Shown here: one piece after another, positions 18,946 through 26,563 of the stretch
Numbering within the stretch: position 1 is the first letter of the stretch
Layout: the number at the start of each line of letters is the position of its first letter
DNA from: Betaproteobacteria bacterium SCN1
GTDB taxonomy: Bacteria; Pseudomonadota; Gammaproteobacteria; Burkholderiales; Thiobacillaceae
Assembly (NCBI GenBank): GCA_008923315.1
Contig: WBSF01000007.1
Span: forward strand, 402,247 to 466,246
Direction of reading: 5' to 3'
Length of the DNA stretch: 64,000 nt
Notes under the pieces: generated by a model
Told to the model about the DNA's origin: nothing
Databases searched by the model: none
The model's input: only the letters and a program-made list of their open reading frames with translations
Program-made: the position numbers and the translations under genes

Positions 18946-20831
18946 AACCCGTAATCCATTGCCAGTCGCGCCTGCACCTTGCGTGCCTGGCGTAATGCTT
19001 CCTTGAGGATGCGCCGGTCGAGCGGATTGAGCGTATCGGGGTCGACATGATTGTCGGGCATGCGGCCGGTGCGCAACTGGGTGTGCTGATGCCGCAGACG
19101 CAGAAGCTGGAGGAAATGGAAAGCGCGGTTCCAGTCGGCCAGCTCGTGTTCGGGGATGCGCAGTGGCGGTGCGGCTTCGCGCAGCCGCCCGGCGGTATTG
19201 GTCTGCGAACTGCCGGCGGCGAGCGAGAAGATGCGCGCGGCGTCGACGAAGGGCGTGGCGCCGTTGAGTTTGAGATCGAGTGTATGCGGATGCGCGGCAT
19301 CGTCCGACAGCACAAAGTCACGCACCACGCCAAGCGGTGGGCGATTGCGCAACGCATTGGCCGCCATCTGGTGCAGAAAGCGCGGATTCTTCCGTGCCGA
19401 GCGATTGAGCCAGTCGCGCAGATCGGACGCAAGCGCGGTTTCGCCGGCGAGCGGACGGAAATCGAAGAAAATGCTGGCGTTGAGCAGGGCTTCCGGGCTG
19501 CCGTGTTCGATCCAGACGGTGAACTGATGCTGCCATTCGCCGGCCGACAGGCACCACTGCGGATTGCTTGCCATGATTCCGCCCTTGCACAGAGGAAAAC
19601 CACAGGCATCGAGCCGGGTGTTCACGCGCAGGGCAAAGGCGCGCAAAGCCCGCTGCTGGTCCGAGTCCGCGGTCCGGAAGATCAGCGCGTTGTCCTGGTC
19701 GGTGGCGAGCGTCTGTTCCATGCGGCCTTCCGATCCGAGCGCAAGCCAGCACCAGGACAGCCCGGCAAGCGCGGGGTCGCGCGTGCTTTCAAGTTCGATC
19801 AGTCGTGCGGTGAGCCGGTCGTTCAGGCCGGAGATGATCGCCGTGAGATTTTCCGCATCCATCCCCTGCGCCAGCAGGTTGTGCGCAAGATCGCCGATGT
19901 CGTGCGCCAGCCCGGGCAGATGTGCGGGATCGTCGATGCGCGCGAGAGCCGACGTTACGCTCTCCACCGACAGGCGGCGCAGCGCGAAGATGTCCTTTTC
20001 CGACACCACGCCGACCAGCCGGTCTTGCCGGACCAGCGGCAGATGATGGATGCCCTGGCGCGCCATCAGGACCAATGCATCGGCCACCGCCGCATCGGCC
20101 GACAGCGTCGCCGGCTGCGGCGTCATTACGGCGGACACGGCCGTGTCGAGCGGCACCTCGGCGAGCGTTACGCGGGTCAGCACGTCTTTCAGGGTGAGAA
20201 TGCCGACCGGCCTGCCGGCTGTGTCCATGGCCACGATGGAGCCCGCGCGGCTGGCGTCCATGGCCGCGAGCGCTTCGCGCAGGGGCCGGTTGGGTGCGAT
20301 GGCCAGCGGCGCGCGCCGGATCAACGTGTCCAGGGGGCGCTTGAAGCGGTCATCGTCGTCGAGCGCAAGGGCATACTCGGCCTGGACGGCGCGTTGCGAT
20401 TCCTCCAGCAGGCTCGCGATGCGGCGCGTGCAAAAATCGTTGAATGCGGCGCTCTGCGCCAGCAATGTTCGAAAATCCTGCGCGGGCAGCAGATAGCAGA
20501 AGACATCCGAGGCCGCGAGGTAACGATTGGCCACGCCGCGCCCCGCGAGCAGGGCGCCGAGTGGAAACATCTCGCCAGCGGCGAGCTGGAATACGGTCTG
20601 TCCGTCCCGTGTGGTGCCGGCGACTGTGCCCTGCTTCACGATGTAGAGCGCTGCGGGCGCGGATTCGCCGGGTTCGAGCAGGGCCTCGTCCTGCGCGAAA
20701 TAGGCCACCGACAGGCGCTGTACCAGCCACAGGACATCCGCGGCTGCCATGGCTGAAAACGGCGCCTGCCGGCGCAAGGCTTCGAGAGTGGCCTGGTGCA
20801 GGCTGTTGGCGAGCGGCTGGGTCGGGTTCAT
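18942..20831 (-). CDS. cNMP-binding, CBS-pair and DUF294 nucleotidyltransferase-like signalling protein
   Basis: A 629-aa multidomain protein: an N-terminal cyclic-nucleotide-binding-like domain (about 20-140), a CBS pair (about 165-285, with GILTLKDVLTRV and GVVSEKDIFALR), then a DUF294 nucleotidyltransferase domain (LALGSEGRMEQTLATDQDNALIF near 385, which keeps the GS...D-x-D pattern) and a C-terminal helical domain. It has no HTH. The layout suggests a ligand-sensing regulator of metabolism acting by nucleotide transfer, as in GlnD-like enzymes. The start at 20831 is preferred to a longer in-frame extension. It is first in a unit with the exonuclease. Confidence 0.82.
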   Translation of the reverse strand: MNPTQPLANSLHQATLEALRRQAPFSAMAAADVLWLVQRLSVAYFAQDEALLEPGESAPAALYIVKQGTVAGTTRDGQTVFQLAAGEMFPLGALLAGRGVANRYLAASDVFCYLLPAQDFRTLLAQSAAFNDFCTRRIASLLEESQRAVQAEYALALDDDDRFKRPLDTLIRRAPLAIAPNRPLREALAAMDASRAGSIVAMDTAGRPVGILTLKDVLTRVTLAEVPLDTAVSAVMTPQPATLSADAAVADALVLMARQGIHHLPLVRQDRLVGVVSEKDIFALRRLSVESVTSALARIDDPAHLPGLAHDIGDLAHNLLAQGMDAENLTAIISGLNDRLTARLIELESTRDPALAGLSWCWLALGSEGRMEQTLATDQDNALIFRTADSDQQRALRAFALRVNTRLDACGFPLCKGGIMASNPQWCLSAGEWQHQFTVWIEHGSPEALLNASIFFDFRPLAGETALASDLRDWLNRSARKNPRFLHQMAANALRNRPPLGVVRDFVLSDDAAHPHTLDLKLNGATPFVDAARIFSLAAGSSQTNTAGRLREAAPPLRIPEHELADWNRAFHFLQLLRLRHQHTQLRTGRMPDNHVDPDTLNPLDRRILKEALRQARKVQARLAMDYGL

Positions 20832-20880
20832 GCGGGACTCCACGAGTCTTGGCATGCCTGGATGATAGCGAAGCGTGCAT

Positions 20881-20908
20881 GACAAAGCCCCCTTGCGGGG
20901 GCTTTGTC
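20881..20908. terminator. Hairpin terminator between cynR and the DUF294 gene
   Basis: A perfect stem GACAAAGCCCCC / GGGGGCTTTGTC with a TTGC loop. It lies just past the cynR stop on the minus strand, so it is likely the cynR terminator, although the flanking T tract is short. Confidence 0.6.
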
Positions 20909-20931
20909 GCAGGCGGCCGTCCGGCGTCCGG

Positions 20932-21909
20932 TCAGTTGGGCGTGCTCACGGAAGGCGCAGGCAGCGCGTCGTGGAGTTCGATATCGCTGGCGATGCTCGC
21001 GCGGCTGTTGCACCACAGCGCCGCCAGCACGCCGAATGCCAGGCAGGCCGGGCTCTTGTAGCCTCCCTTGCGGCAGATCAGGGTGACGGTATGGCGCGGC
21101 ATTTCCGGTTTGAGCAGGACCGGATACAGGCCGTGCCGCTGGTTCGCGATGGTATGGGGCAGGATGGTCGCCAGACGCCCCAGACGGACCACCTCGACGA
21201 TGACGCTGAGCGAATTGGTTTCCATCACGATGCGGGGCGTAATGGCCATTTCGCGGCAGTACTGATCGAAATGGCGGCGCAGTGCAAAGTCCGTGTTCAG
21301 CAGGATCAGCGATTCGTGTTCCAGGGACTGTACGCTGAGCGCCTTTTCCTGTCCGGCTCGCGCGTGGGTCTTGCCCACGGCCAGATTGAGCGTCTCGGTG
21401 AACAGGATATTGGTCTCGATTTCCTGCGAACGCGCGTCGGTCGACAGCACGTTCGAGAAAGAGATCCCCATGTCGAGGACGCCTTCGGCGATCTGATTCT
21501 CCACGGTGTCCTGCGGCATTTCCTGCGTGCTGACGGTGATGCCGGGGTAGCGCGTGTTGAAGTATTCCAGCAGGGGGCTGACGAGATGGTCGGTGATCGG
21601 CGTCATGCCGAGCCGCAGCGAGCCCCGGCTCAGATCCTGCAGTTCATGGATGGCGCGTTTGCCCTCTTCAAGTTCGCGCAGCGCGCGGCGCGCGTAGTGA
21701 AGGTACACATCGCCGGCCGCAGTGAGCCGCACGCTGCGGCCGGACCGGTCGAGCAACTGGACATCGAGCAGATCTTCAAGCTGTTTGATCTGCTGGGAGA
21801 GCGTCGGCTGCGACACGTACAGGACTTCGGCTGCGCGCGTGAAGCTCTGCATGTCGGCCACCGCCATGAGATAGCGGAGCGAACGTGGAAAGATGAGATT
21901 GCGATCCAT
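20932..21909 (-). CDS. cynR: CynR-like LysR-family regulator
   Basis: A 325-aa LTTR. The N-terminal HTH (SFTRAAEVLYVSQPTLSQQIKQLE, recognition helix near 28-45) and the following DRSGRSVRLTAAGD, ELEEGKRAIHEL and GSLRLGMTP closely parallel E. coli CynR as remembered. The effector domain follows from about residue 92. It is divergent from a cobalt permease and cyanase, as CynR is from the cyn operon. The shared operator upstream of both this intergenic region and scnB suggests it also controls thiocyanate hydrolase. The effector may be cyanate, thiocyanate or a downstream metabolite; this is inference. Confidence 0.85.
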   Translation of the reverse strand: MDRNLIFPRSLRYLMAVADMQSFTRAAEVLYVSQPTLSQQIKQLEDLLDVQLLDRSGRSVRLTAAGDVYLHYARRALRELEEGKRAIHELQDLSRGSLRLGMTPITDHLVSPLLEYFNTRYPGITVSTQEMPQDTVENQIAEGVLDMGISFSNVLSTDARSQEIETNILFTETLNLAVGKTHARAGQEKALSVQSLEHESLILLNTDFALRRHFDQYCREMAITPRIVMETNSLSVIVEVVRLGRLATILPHTIANQRHGLYPVLLKPEMPRHTVTLICRKGGYKSPACLAFGVLAALWCNSRASIASDIELHDALPAPSVSTPN

Positions 21910-21916
21910 AGCGAAA

Positions 21917-21951
21917 CCCTATAGCACTCATCGGAATAAAGTCTTGGAAAA
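21917..21951 (+). promoter_or_regulatory. CynR-type operator, copy 1 (cynR/cbiM intergenic)
   Basis: A 35-bp element beginning CCCTATAGCACT and ending AAGTCTTGGAAAA, identical at 29 of 35 positions to the element before scnB. It lies 8-42 nt from the cynR start and overlaps a candidate -35 (TTGGAA, 21944-21949) of the rightward promoter. The last 14 bp are almost invariant. Position and conservation suggest a LysR-type site controlling both directions. Confidence 0.72.
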
Positions 21952-21973
21952 CTCTAGCCGGATGGTTCATTGT
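21944..21973 (+). promoter_or_regulatory. Candidate promoter for cbiM-cynS
   Basis: A -35 TTGGAA (21944-21949), an 18-bp spacer and a weak -10 CATTGT (21968-21973), the same geometry as the scn promoter. The weak -10 and long spacer suit an activator-dependent promoter. The leader to cbiM would be about 175 nt and contains a TGCGGT/ACCGCA hairpin around 22050-22070. Confidence 0.5.
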
Positions 21974-22155
21974 TGTGAACAAGGATTTGCATCGATCGCA
22001 CGGCGTGACATGGTGCTTTGAACAGTGCCATGCGGGTCGCCGGACGATGTGTGCGGTGTGCAGACCGCATGCACCGGATGAGCGAAATTCGATCAGTCCG
22101 AGTTCCGGCTTGTGCCGGGTGAGTGCTTGCATCGTACCAGAATTGGGAGGGCATC

Positions 22156-22848
22156 ATGCATATCGAACCGGGAATCGTTGACAGTGCCAAGCTTGTGCTG
22201 AGCTATGGGACGGCGCTTGCCGTGTTTGCATATACGGCCAAGCTGGCCTGGGGCACGATCAGGCAGGATGGCGCGGCGCCGCTCGCCCTTCGCAGTTTGG
22301 TCGCGGCTGTCCTGGTGTTCTGTTTCTTCGAAGTATTTCCGCACTATCCGGTCGGCGTATCGGAAGTGCACCTGATCCTCGGGTCGACGCTCTTCCTGAT
22401 GTTCGGCGCGGCGCCGGCCGCTATCGGTCTGGCGGCGGGGCTGTTGCTGCAGGGGATTTTCTTTGCGCCCTGGGATCTGCCGCAATACGGCATGAACGTC
22501 ACCACGCTGCTGGTCCCGCTGATGGCGCTGAGTGCCCTGGCGCGCCGTATCGTACCGGCCCATACCGCCTACAAGGACGTGAAATACAGTCAGTGCCTGG
22601 CGTTGTCGGTTGCTTACCAGGGAGGCGTGGTCGCCTGGGTGGCTTTCTGGGCCATATACGGGCAGGGCGCCGGCGCTGCCAATCTGGCCGAGATCGGCGC
22701 TTTTGGCGCAGCTTATATGGCTGTGGTGCTGATCGAGCCGCTGATCGACCTGATGGTGTTGGGTGCGGCCAAGGCGTTGACGCAGATGCGCGACAGTGTG
22801 GTTTTTCAGCGTCGCCTCTATCACGTGCCGGTTCTGGTGCGGCATTGA
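22156..22848 (+). CDS. CbiM-like cobalt transport membrane protein
   Basis: A 230-aa integral membrane protein with about six transmembrane segments. The N-terminus begins Met-His-Ile, and in CbiM/NikM proteins the first residues and His2 are metal ligands. A further histidine occurs in VGVSEVHLILGS. It resembles the S-component of cobalt/nickel ECF transporters, but the CbiN/Q/O partners are not in the window. The ATG at 22156 has a strong ribosome site (gggagg). Placement between the regulator and cyanase, ahead of a cobalt enzyme, suggests it supplies cobalt for thiocyanate hydrolase. Confidence 0.72.
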   Translation: MHIEPGIVDSAKLVLSYGTALAVFAYTAKLAWGTIRQDGAAPLALRSLVAAVLVFCFFEVFPHYPVGVSEVHLILGSTLFLMFGAAPAAIGLAAGLLLQGIFFAPWDLPQYGMNVTTLLVPLMALSALARRIVPAHTAYKDVKYSQCLALSVAYQGGVVAWVAFWAIYGQGAGAANLAEIGAFGAAYMAVVLIEPLIDLMVLGAAKALTQMRDSVVFQRRLYHVPVLVRH

Positions 22849-22902
22849 CGGGGTCGATTGGCGACGAATGTACGTGTTGATTTGTTTGGGGGTGTGTGGG
22901 TA

Positions 22903-23457
22903 ATGAACAAGGCGGTTGAAGTGGCCATGCTTGAGGCCAAACTTGCGCAGGGTCTGGCTGAAGTCAGGGACGCCATATCCGAAGTCCGGTTTGGCCAAGG
23001 GCAGACGCAGGGTCAGGATCAGGCGGCGGGGGTCAAGGAGATCATTCTTGAGGCCAAGCGCGTGAAGGGGCTGACCTGGAGCGATCTGGGCAAGGCGGCG
23101 GGGTTGTCCCCGGAGTTTACCTGCTCGGCCTGCCTTGGCATGAATCGTCTCGAAAAGCCCCGGGCGGATGCGGTCGCGGCGGCGCTGGGCCTGGGAAGCG
23201 GCGTCTCGGCAGCGCTTCAGCAGTTTCCGCTCAAGACGTGGGATCGTGCCGTTCCGACGGACCCGCTGATCTACCGGTGGTATGAAATGCTGAACGTTTA
23301 CGGTGAAACGATCAAGGAGATGATCAACGAGAAGTTTGGCGACGGCATCATGAGCGCAATCGATTTCACGATGAATGTCGATCGCCAGGAAGACCCCAAG
23401 GGCGATCGCGTCCTGGTCACCATCAGCGGCAAATTCCTGCCGTACAAGACCTGGTAA
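22903..23457 (+). CDS. cynS: Cyanase (cyanate hydratase)
   Basis: A 184-aa cyanase converting cyanate and bicarbonate to ammonia and carbon dioxide. The catalytic triad is present: Arg125 and Glu128 in YRWYEML and Ser151 in GIMSAIDF. The protein ends KFLPYKTW like E. coli CynS. The N-terminal helical domain (AKRVKGLTWSDLGKAAGLS) is present, preceded by an extension of about 28 residues compared with the usual ~156 aa. The ATG at 22903 is chosen over 22858 for its G-rich ribosome site. It follows the cobalt permease by 54 nt, probably co-transcribed, and would remove cyanate arising from thiocyanate or urea breakdown. Confidence 0.93.
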   Translation: MNKAVEVAMLEAKLAQGLAEVRDAISEVRFGQGQTQGQDQAAGVKEIILEAKRVKGLTWSDLGKAAGLSPEFTCSACLGMNRLEKPRADAVAAALGLGSGVSAALQQFPLKTWDRAVPTDPLIYRWYEMLNVYGETIKEMINEKFGDGIMSAIDFTMNVDRQEDPKGDRVLVTISGKFLPYKTW

Positions 23458-23768
23458 GCGACCGTGTGCCTGCTTTGCATCCTGAGCGATGGCGTGCGAT
23501 TTGCTGGCTGACGCCTGATTGCACGTACCCGGACGGATGGCTGCAGGCATGATGATCAAGTCCCGTGGCCCGGCTGCGCAGGCCGGTCGGCGGGAGAAGG
23601 GGGTGGGCGCGCGCGGCTCCGCGGCATCCGCCACCGGAAACGAACTAGGGCTCCTCAAATCCGACAGCTCCTCCTGTGTCGGATGCACTAGGGTTGCCGC
23701 CTCTTTATGGGGCGGCTTTTTTTTGCGTCGCCGCGCAGCGCGCGGACGAAATGTAACACGAGGTGAGC
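23458..23768 (+). other. 311-nt intergenic region with a structured RNA candidate
   Basis: No gene is seen here. The second half holds a hairpin ATCCGACA/TGTCGGAT (23659-23684) whose loop contains CTCCTCC, an anti-Shine-Dalgarno-like run. It is flanked by two ACTAGGG copies (23644-23650 and 23687-23693), and a rho-independent terminator follows at 23696. The ribosome site of the methyltransferase (acgagg) lies about 35 nt after the terminator. This could be only the cynS terminator or an attenuator/riboswitch for the next gene. No known riboswitch class was matched with confidence. Confidence 0.5.
23696..23724 (+). terminator. Rho-independent terminator before the methyltransferase
   Basis: The stem GCCGCCTC / GGGGCGGC (one T-G wobble) around a TTTAT loop is followed by eight T residues. 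It lies in the leader between cynS and the methyltransferase. Confidence 0.85.
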
Positions 23769-24590
23769 ATGGTCGCGCGTGATCCGCATCGTTTTATTAA
23801 CGAACTCGACGACGATGCCCTTGCGCGCCTGGTGGCCAGGCTGGAAAGCCGGGCGCGCGATGCGGTGTTCGCACGTTTGCTCGAAAAATATATCTCGGCC
23901 CTGCCGCTTGCGACGGCCCCCCGCATCCTGGATGTCGGCACGGGTACGGGGGTGGTCCTGCGGACCATAGCGCGTCGGGAAGACTTCGCCGGCCAGGCCG
24001 TCGGCGTGGATCAATGTCCGACCTTTGTCGAAACCGCCAACGGTTTCGCCCGCGACGAAGGTCTGGGCGGGCGGGTCGAGTTTCGCGTGGGCGATGCGCA
24101 CAAGCTCGATTTTCCGGCCGCAAGTTTCGACATCGTCATTGCGCACACGCTGATCAGCCATGTGACCGCACCGCTCGCGGTGCTCGGCGAAATGGCGCGC
24201 GTCGTCAAGCCCGGCGGCATCGTGGTCGTTTTCGACGGAGATTACGCTTCGCTGACCTATGCCTTCGCCGATCATGATTTCGGCCATCAGATGGACATGG
24301 CGCTGGCCAATGCGACGTTCAACAATCCCCGGATCATGCGGGACCTGCCGCGGCTGCTGCCCGAGCTGGGGCTCAAGTTCGTGGGGGGCTGGGGCGATGC
24401 GGTGGCCGAAATCGGCCAGGGCAGCTATTTCAAGTCGTTTGCCGAGACCTATGTGCCTTATGTCAAACGTTCGGGGGCCTTTCCTGAACAATCGATCGAC
24501 ATATGGTTCGATACGCAGTTGCGCGCCATGATGAACGGAACGTTTTTCGCAACGTGCAATTACTACACCTATGTGACACGCCGGGCCTGA
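23769..24590 (+). CDS. Class I SAM-dependent methyltransferase of the thiocyanate island
   Basis: A 273-aa protein with SAM-binding motif I ILDVGTGTGVV (residues 53-63), acidic motif II VGVDQC, motif III-like VGDAHKLDFPAASFDIV and post-motif RVVKPGGIVVVFDGD. The C-terminal half is unlike the ubiquinone or tRNA methyltransferases I know. The substrate is unknown. Its position between cyanase and thiocyanate hydrolase, with a terminator in its leader, suggests a linked role such as methylating a sulfur anion or a maturation factor. ATG 23769 is preferred to GTG 23763 by ribosome-site spacing. Confidence 0.75.
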   Translation: MVARDPHRFINELDDDALARLVARLESRARDAVFARLLEKYISALPLATAPRILDVGTGTGVVLRTIARREDFAGQAVGVDQCPTFVETANGFARDEGLGGRVEFRVGDAHKLDFPAASFDIVIAHTLISHVTAPLAVLGEMARVVKPGGIVVVFDGDYASLTYAFADHDFGHQMDMALANATFNNPRIMRDLPRLLPELGLKFVGGWGDAVAEIGQGSYFKSFAETYVPYVKRSGAFPEQSIDIWFDTQLRAMMNGTFFATCNYYTYVTRRA

Positions 24591-24673
24591 ATCCTGCCGG
24601 GTTCGCCGAATGTTTTCTTATAGATAAGGCATGCAGATTGTGCGCTTGATCAACGTTTCTTGTTATAGCCAAC

Positions 24674-24708
24674 CCCTATCGGACTTATCGAAATTAAGTC
24701 TTGGAAAT
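24674..24708 (+). promoter_or_regulatory. CynR-type operator, copy 2 (upstream of scnB)
   Basis: A 35-bp element beginning CCCTATCGGACTTATCG and ending AAGTCTTGGAAAT, matching the cynR/cbiM element at 29 of 35 positions. It contains the inverted repeat ACTTA-N7-TAAGT (24683-24699), a good LysR-type box. Its right end overlaps the candidate -35. Confidence 0.75.
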
Positions 24709-24730
24709 GGAAAAACAATTCGCGCATAGT
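24701..24730 (+). promoter_or_regulatory. Candidate promoter for scnBAC-P15K
   Basis: A -35 TTGGAA (24701-24706), an 18-bp spacer and -10 CATAGT (24725-24730). This repeats the arrangement at the cbiM promoter relative to the shared operator. The leader to scnB would be about 145 nt and includes a small CCGG/CCGG hairpin near 24810. Confidence 0.55.
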
Positions 24731-24880
24731 GAAGTGCATCAGCGGCGCATGGCGAAGCTACGCGCAGCGGATGTGTGAGAGAGGCTGCACGCTGGGCGCG
24801 CGGCAAACCGGAGAATCCGGCTCGGTCACGCACAGCGGCAAGTCGATCTGTTCTCAAACCAGATAAGGAGTCGAAAAACC

Positions 24881-25354
24881 ATGTCATCGTCCATCAGAGA
24901 AGAGGTGCACCGGCATCTTCTGACCACCCCTCTTCTGCAGCCGGCGTTGCACCAGCAGACCCATGCGCCTGCACCTACCGAAATCACCCATACCCTGTTC
25001 CGGGCCTACACGCGTACGCCCCACGATGTCGGCGGCGAAGCGGATGTGCCCATCATCTACCACGAGAAGGAAGAGGAAGTCTGGGAGCTGAACACCTTCG
25101 CCACCTGCGAATGCCTTGCCTGGCGCGGCGTGTGGACCGCAGAAGAGCGTCGCCGCAAGCAGAACTGCGACGTCGGACAAACGGTTTATCTGGGCATGCC
25201 GTATTACGGTCGCTGGCTGCTGACGGCTGCGCGCATTCTGGTCGACAAGCAGTTCGTTACGTTGACCGAGCTGCACAACAAGATCGTCGAGCTTCGCGAA
25301 CGCGTTGCATCCGGTCAGGGGCTGGGTGAATACCTGCCGCCCAAAGCCAAGTAA
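24881..25354 (+). CDS. scnB: Thiocyanate hydrolase beta subunit
   Basis: A 157-aa subunit, the same length remembered for ScnB of Thiobacillus thioparus. Thiocyanate hydrolase converts thiocyanate and water to carbonyl sulfide and ammonia; alpha and beta together correspond to the beta chain of cobalt nitrile hydratase. The acidic VPIIYHEKEEEVWELNTF segment and the Cys pair in ATCECLAWRGVW are recognisable, as are hydratase-like helices (GMPYYGRWLLTAARILVDK). A strong ribosome site (aaggag) precedes the ATG. It is first in scnB-scnA-scnC-P15K. Confidence 0.93.
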   Translation: MSSSIREEVHRHLLTTPLLQPALHQQTHAPAPTEITHTLFRAYTRTPHDVGGEADVPIIYHEKEEEVWELNTFATCECLAWRGVWTAEERRRKQNCDVGQTVYLGMPYYGRWLLTAARILVDKQFVTLTELHNKIVELRERVASGQGLGEYLPPKAK

Positions 25355-25373
25355 TCCACAGAGGTATAGAGAG

Positions 25374-25754
25374 ATGAGCGATAGCCACCACAAGCCCGTT
25401 TGGGACAGAACCCACCACGCCAAGATGGCCAGCGGCATCGGCGATCCCCAGTGTTTCAAGGGAATGGCCGGCAAATCCAAGTTCAATGAAGGCGACCGCG
25501 TTCGCATCAAGGATCTGCCCGATCTGTTCTACAGCCGCACCATGGCCTACACCCGCGGTGCGACCGGCACCATCGTCCGGCTGGTTTACGAAAGCCCGGC
25601 GGCGGAAGACGAGGCCTTCGGCAACGAGGAACACGTTGAATGGTTCTACAGCATTGTTTTCTCGCAAAAGGACCTCTGGCCCGAATACAGCGACACGTTC
25701 GGGGATGACACCCTGGAAACGGAAATTCCGGAGCGTTATCTCGAGAAAGCCTAA
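25374..25754 (+). CDS. scnA: Thiocyanate hydrolase alpha subunit
   Basis: A 126-aa subunit, equal to the remembered length of T. thioparus ScnA. It resembles the C-terminal half of nitrile hydratase beta chains: the SH3-like barrel begins at FNEGDRVRIKDLPD and includes TRGATGTIVRLVYE, YSIVFSQKDLWPE and the ending ETEIPERYLE. It lies 19 nt after scnB with ribosome site gag-gta-tagag. It lacks metal ligands; its role is structural and in shaping the pocket of the gamma subunit. Confidence 0.93.
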   Translation: MSDSHHKPVWDRTHHAKMASGIGDPQCFKGMAGKSKFNEGDRVRIKDLPDLFYSRTMAYTRGATGTIVRLVYESPAAEDEAFGNEEHVEWFYSIVFSQKDLWPEYSDTFGDDTLETEIPERYLEKA

Positions 25755-25790
25755 ACGGCCTCGCGGAAATTTTTAATAAAGGATAGAGAG

Positions 25791-26528
25791 ATGTCAGCAG
25801 ATCACGACCACGATCACGATCACGGTCACAGCCACGATCACAAGCCCGCCCCGATGGTGGAGGAAGTCAGCGATTTCGAGATTCTCGAAATGGCCGTGCG
25901 CGAACTGGCCATCGAAAAAGGCCTGTTCTCCGCTGAAGACCACCGCGTCTGGAAGGAATACGTCCACACCCTCGGCCCGCTGCCGGCCGCCCGCCTGGTC
26001 GCCAAGGCCTGGCTCGACCCCGAGTACAAGAAGCTCTGCATCGAGGACAGCGTCGAGGCGAGCAAGGCCGTCGGCGTCAACTGGGTGACCAGCCCGCCGA
26101 CGCAGTTCGGCACGCCCAGCGATTACTGCAACCTGCGCGTCCTGGCCGATACCCCGACACTGAAACACGTCGTGGTGTGCACCCTGTGTTCCTGCTACCC
26201 GCGCCCCATTCTGGGCCAGTCGCCCGAGTGGTACCGCACGCCCAACTATCGCCGCCGCCTGGTGCGCTGGCCGCGTCAGGTGCTCGCCGAATTCGGTCTG
26301 CAACTCCCGACCGACGTTCAGGTCCGGGTCGCGGACTCCAACCAGAAGACCCGCTACATCGTGATGCCCGTGCGTCCCGAGGGGACGGAAGGCTGGACCG
26401 AGGATCAACTGGCCGAGATCGTCACCCGTGACTGCCTGATCGGCGTCGCCGTGCCCAAGCCGGGTGTCACCGTCAACGCGAAGCGTCCGGTGCTGAAGGC
26501 GAACCGTCCGGTGCATCACGACCATTGA
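25791..26528 (+). CDS. scnC: Thiocyanate hydrolase gamma (cobalt catalytic) subunit
   Basis: A 245-aa subunit homologous to nitrile hydratase alpha. The metal claw is V-C130-T-L-C133-S-C135-Y; the Thr in the CTLCSC form is the mark of the cobalt rather than iron type. In the family the last two cysteines are oxidised to sulfinic and sulfenic acid. The N-terminus (residues 4-18) is a His/Asp-rich tract that may hold cobalt ions. Other family segments are WVTSPPTQFGTPSDYCN, YPRPILGQSPEWY and RYIVMPVRPEGTEGW. The 36-nt spacer from scnA carries an aagga ribosome site. Confidence 0.95.
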   Translation: MSADHDHDHDHGHSHDHKPAPMVEEVSDFEILEMAVRELAIEKGLFSAEDHRVWKEYVHTLGPLPAARLVAKAWLDPEYKKLCIEDSVEASKAVGVNWVTSPPTQFGTPSDYCNLRVLADTPTLKHVVVCTLCSCYPRPILGQSPEWYRTPNYRRRLVRWPRQVLAEFGLQLPTDVQVRVADSNQKTRYIVMPVRPEGTEGWTEDQLAEIVTRDCLIGVAVPKPGVTVNAKRPVLKANRPVHHDH

Positions 26529-26563
26529 GAGCAATAGCGTTCGACGTTAGCAAGGAGTAAGCC

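Noticed and set aside
23640..23724. Guanidine (ykkC) or cobalamin riboswitch before the methyltransferase
   Set aside because: ACTAGGG recalls the start of ykkC-type RNAs, but the other conserved ykkC segments are missing; no cobalamin B12 box is seen. Left as an unassigned structured region.
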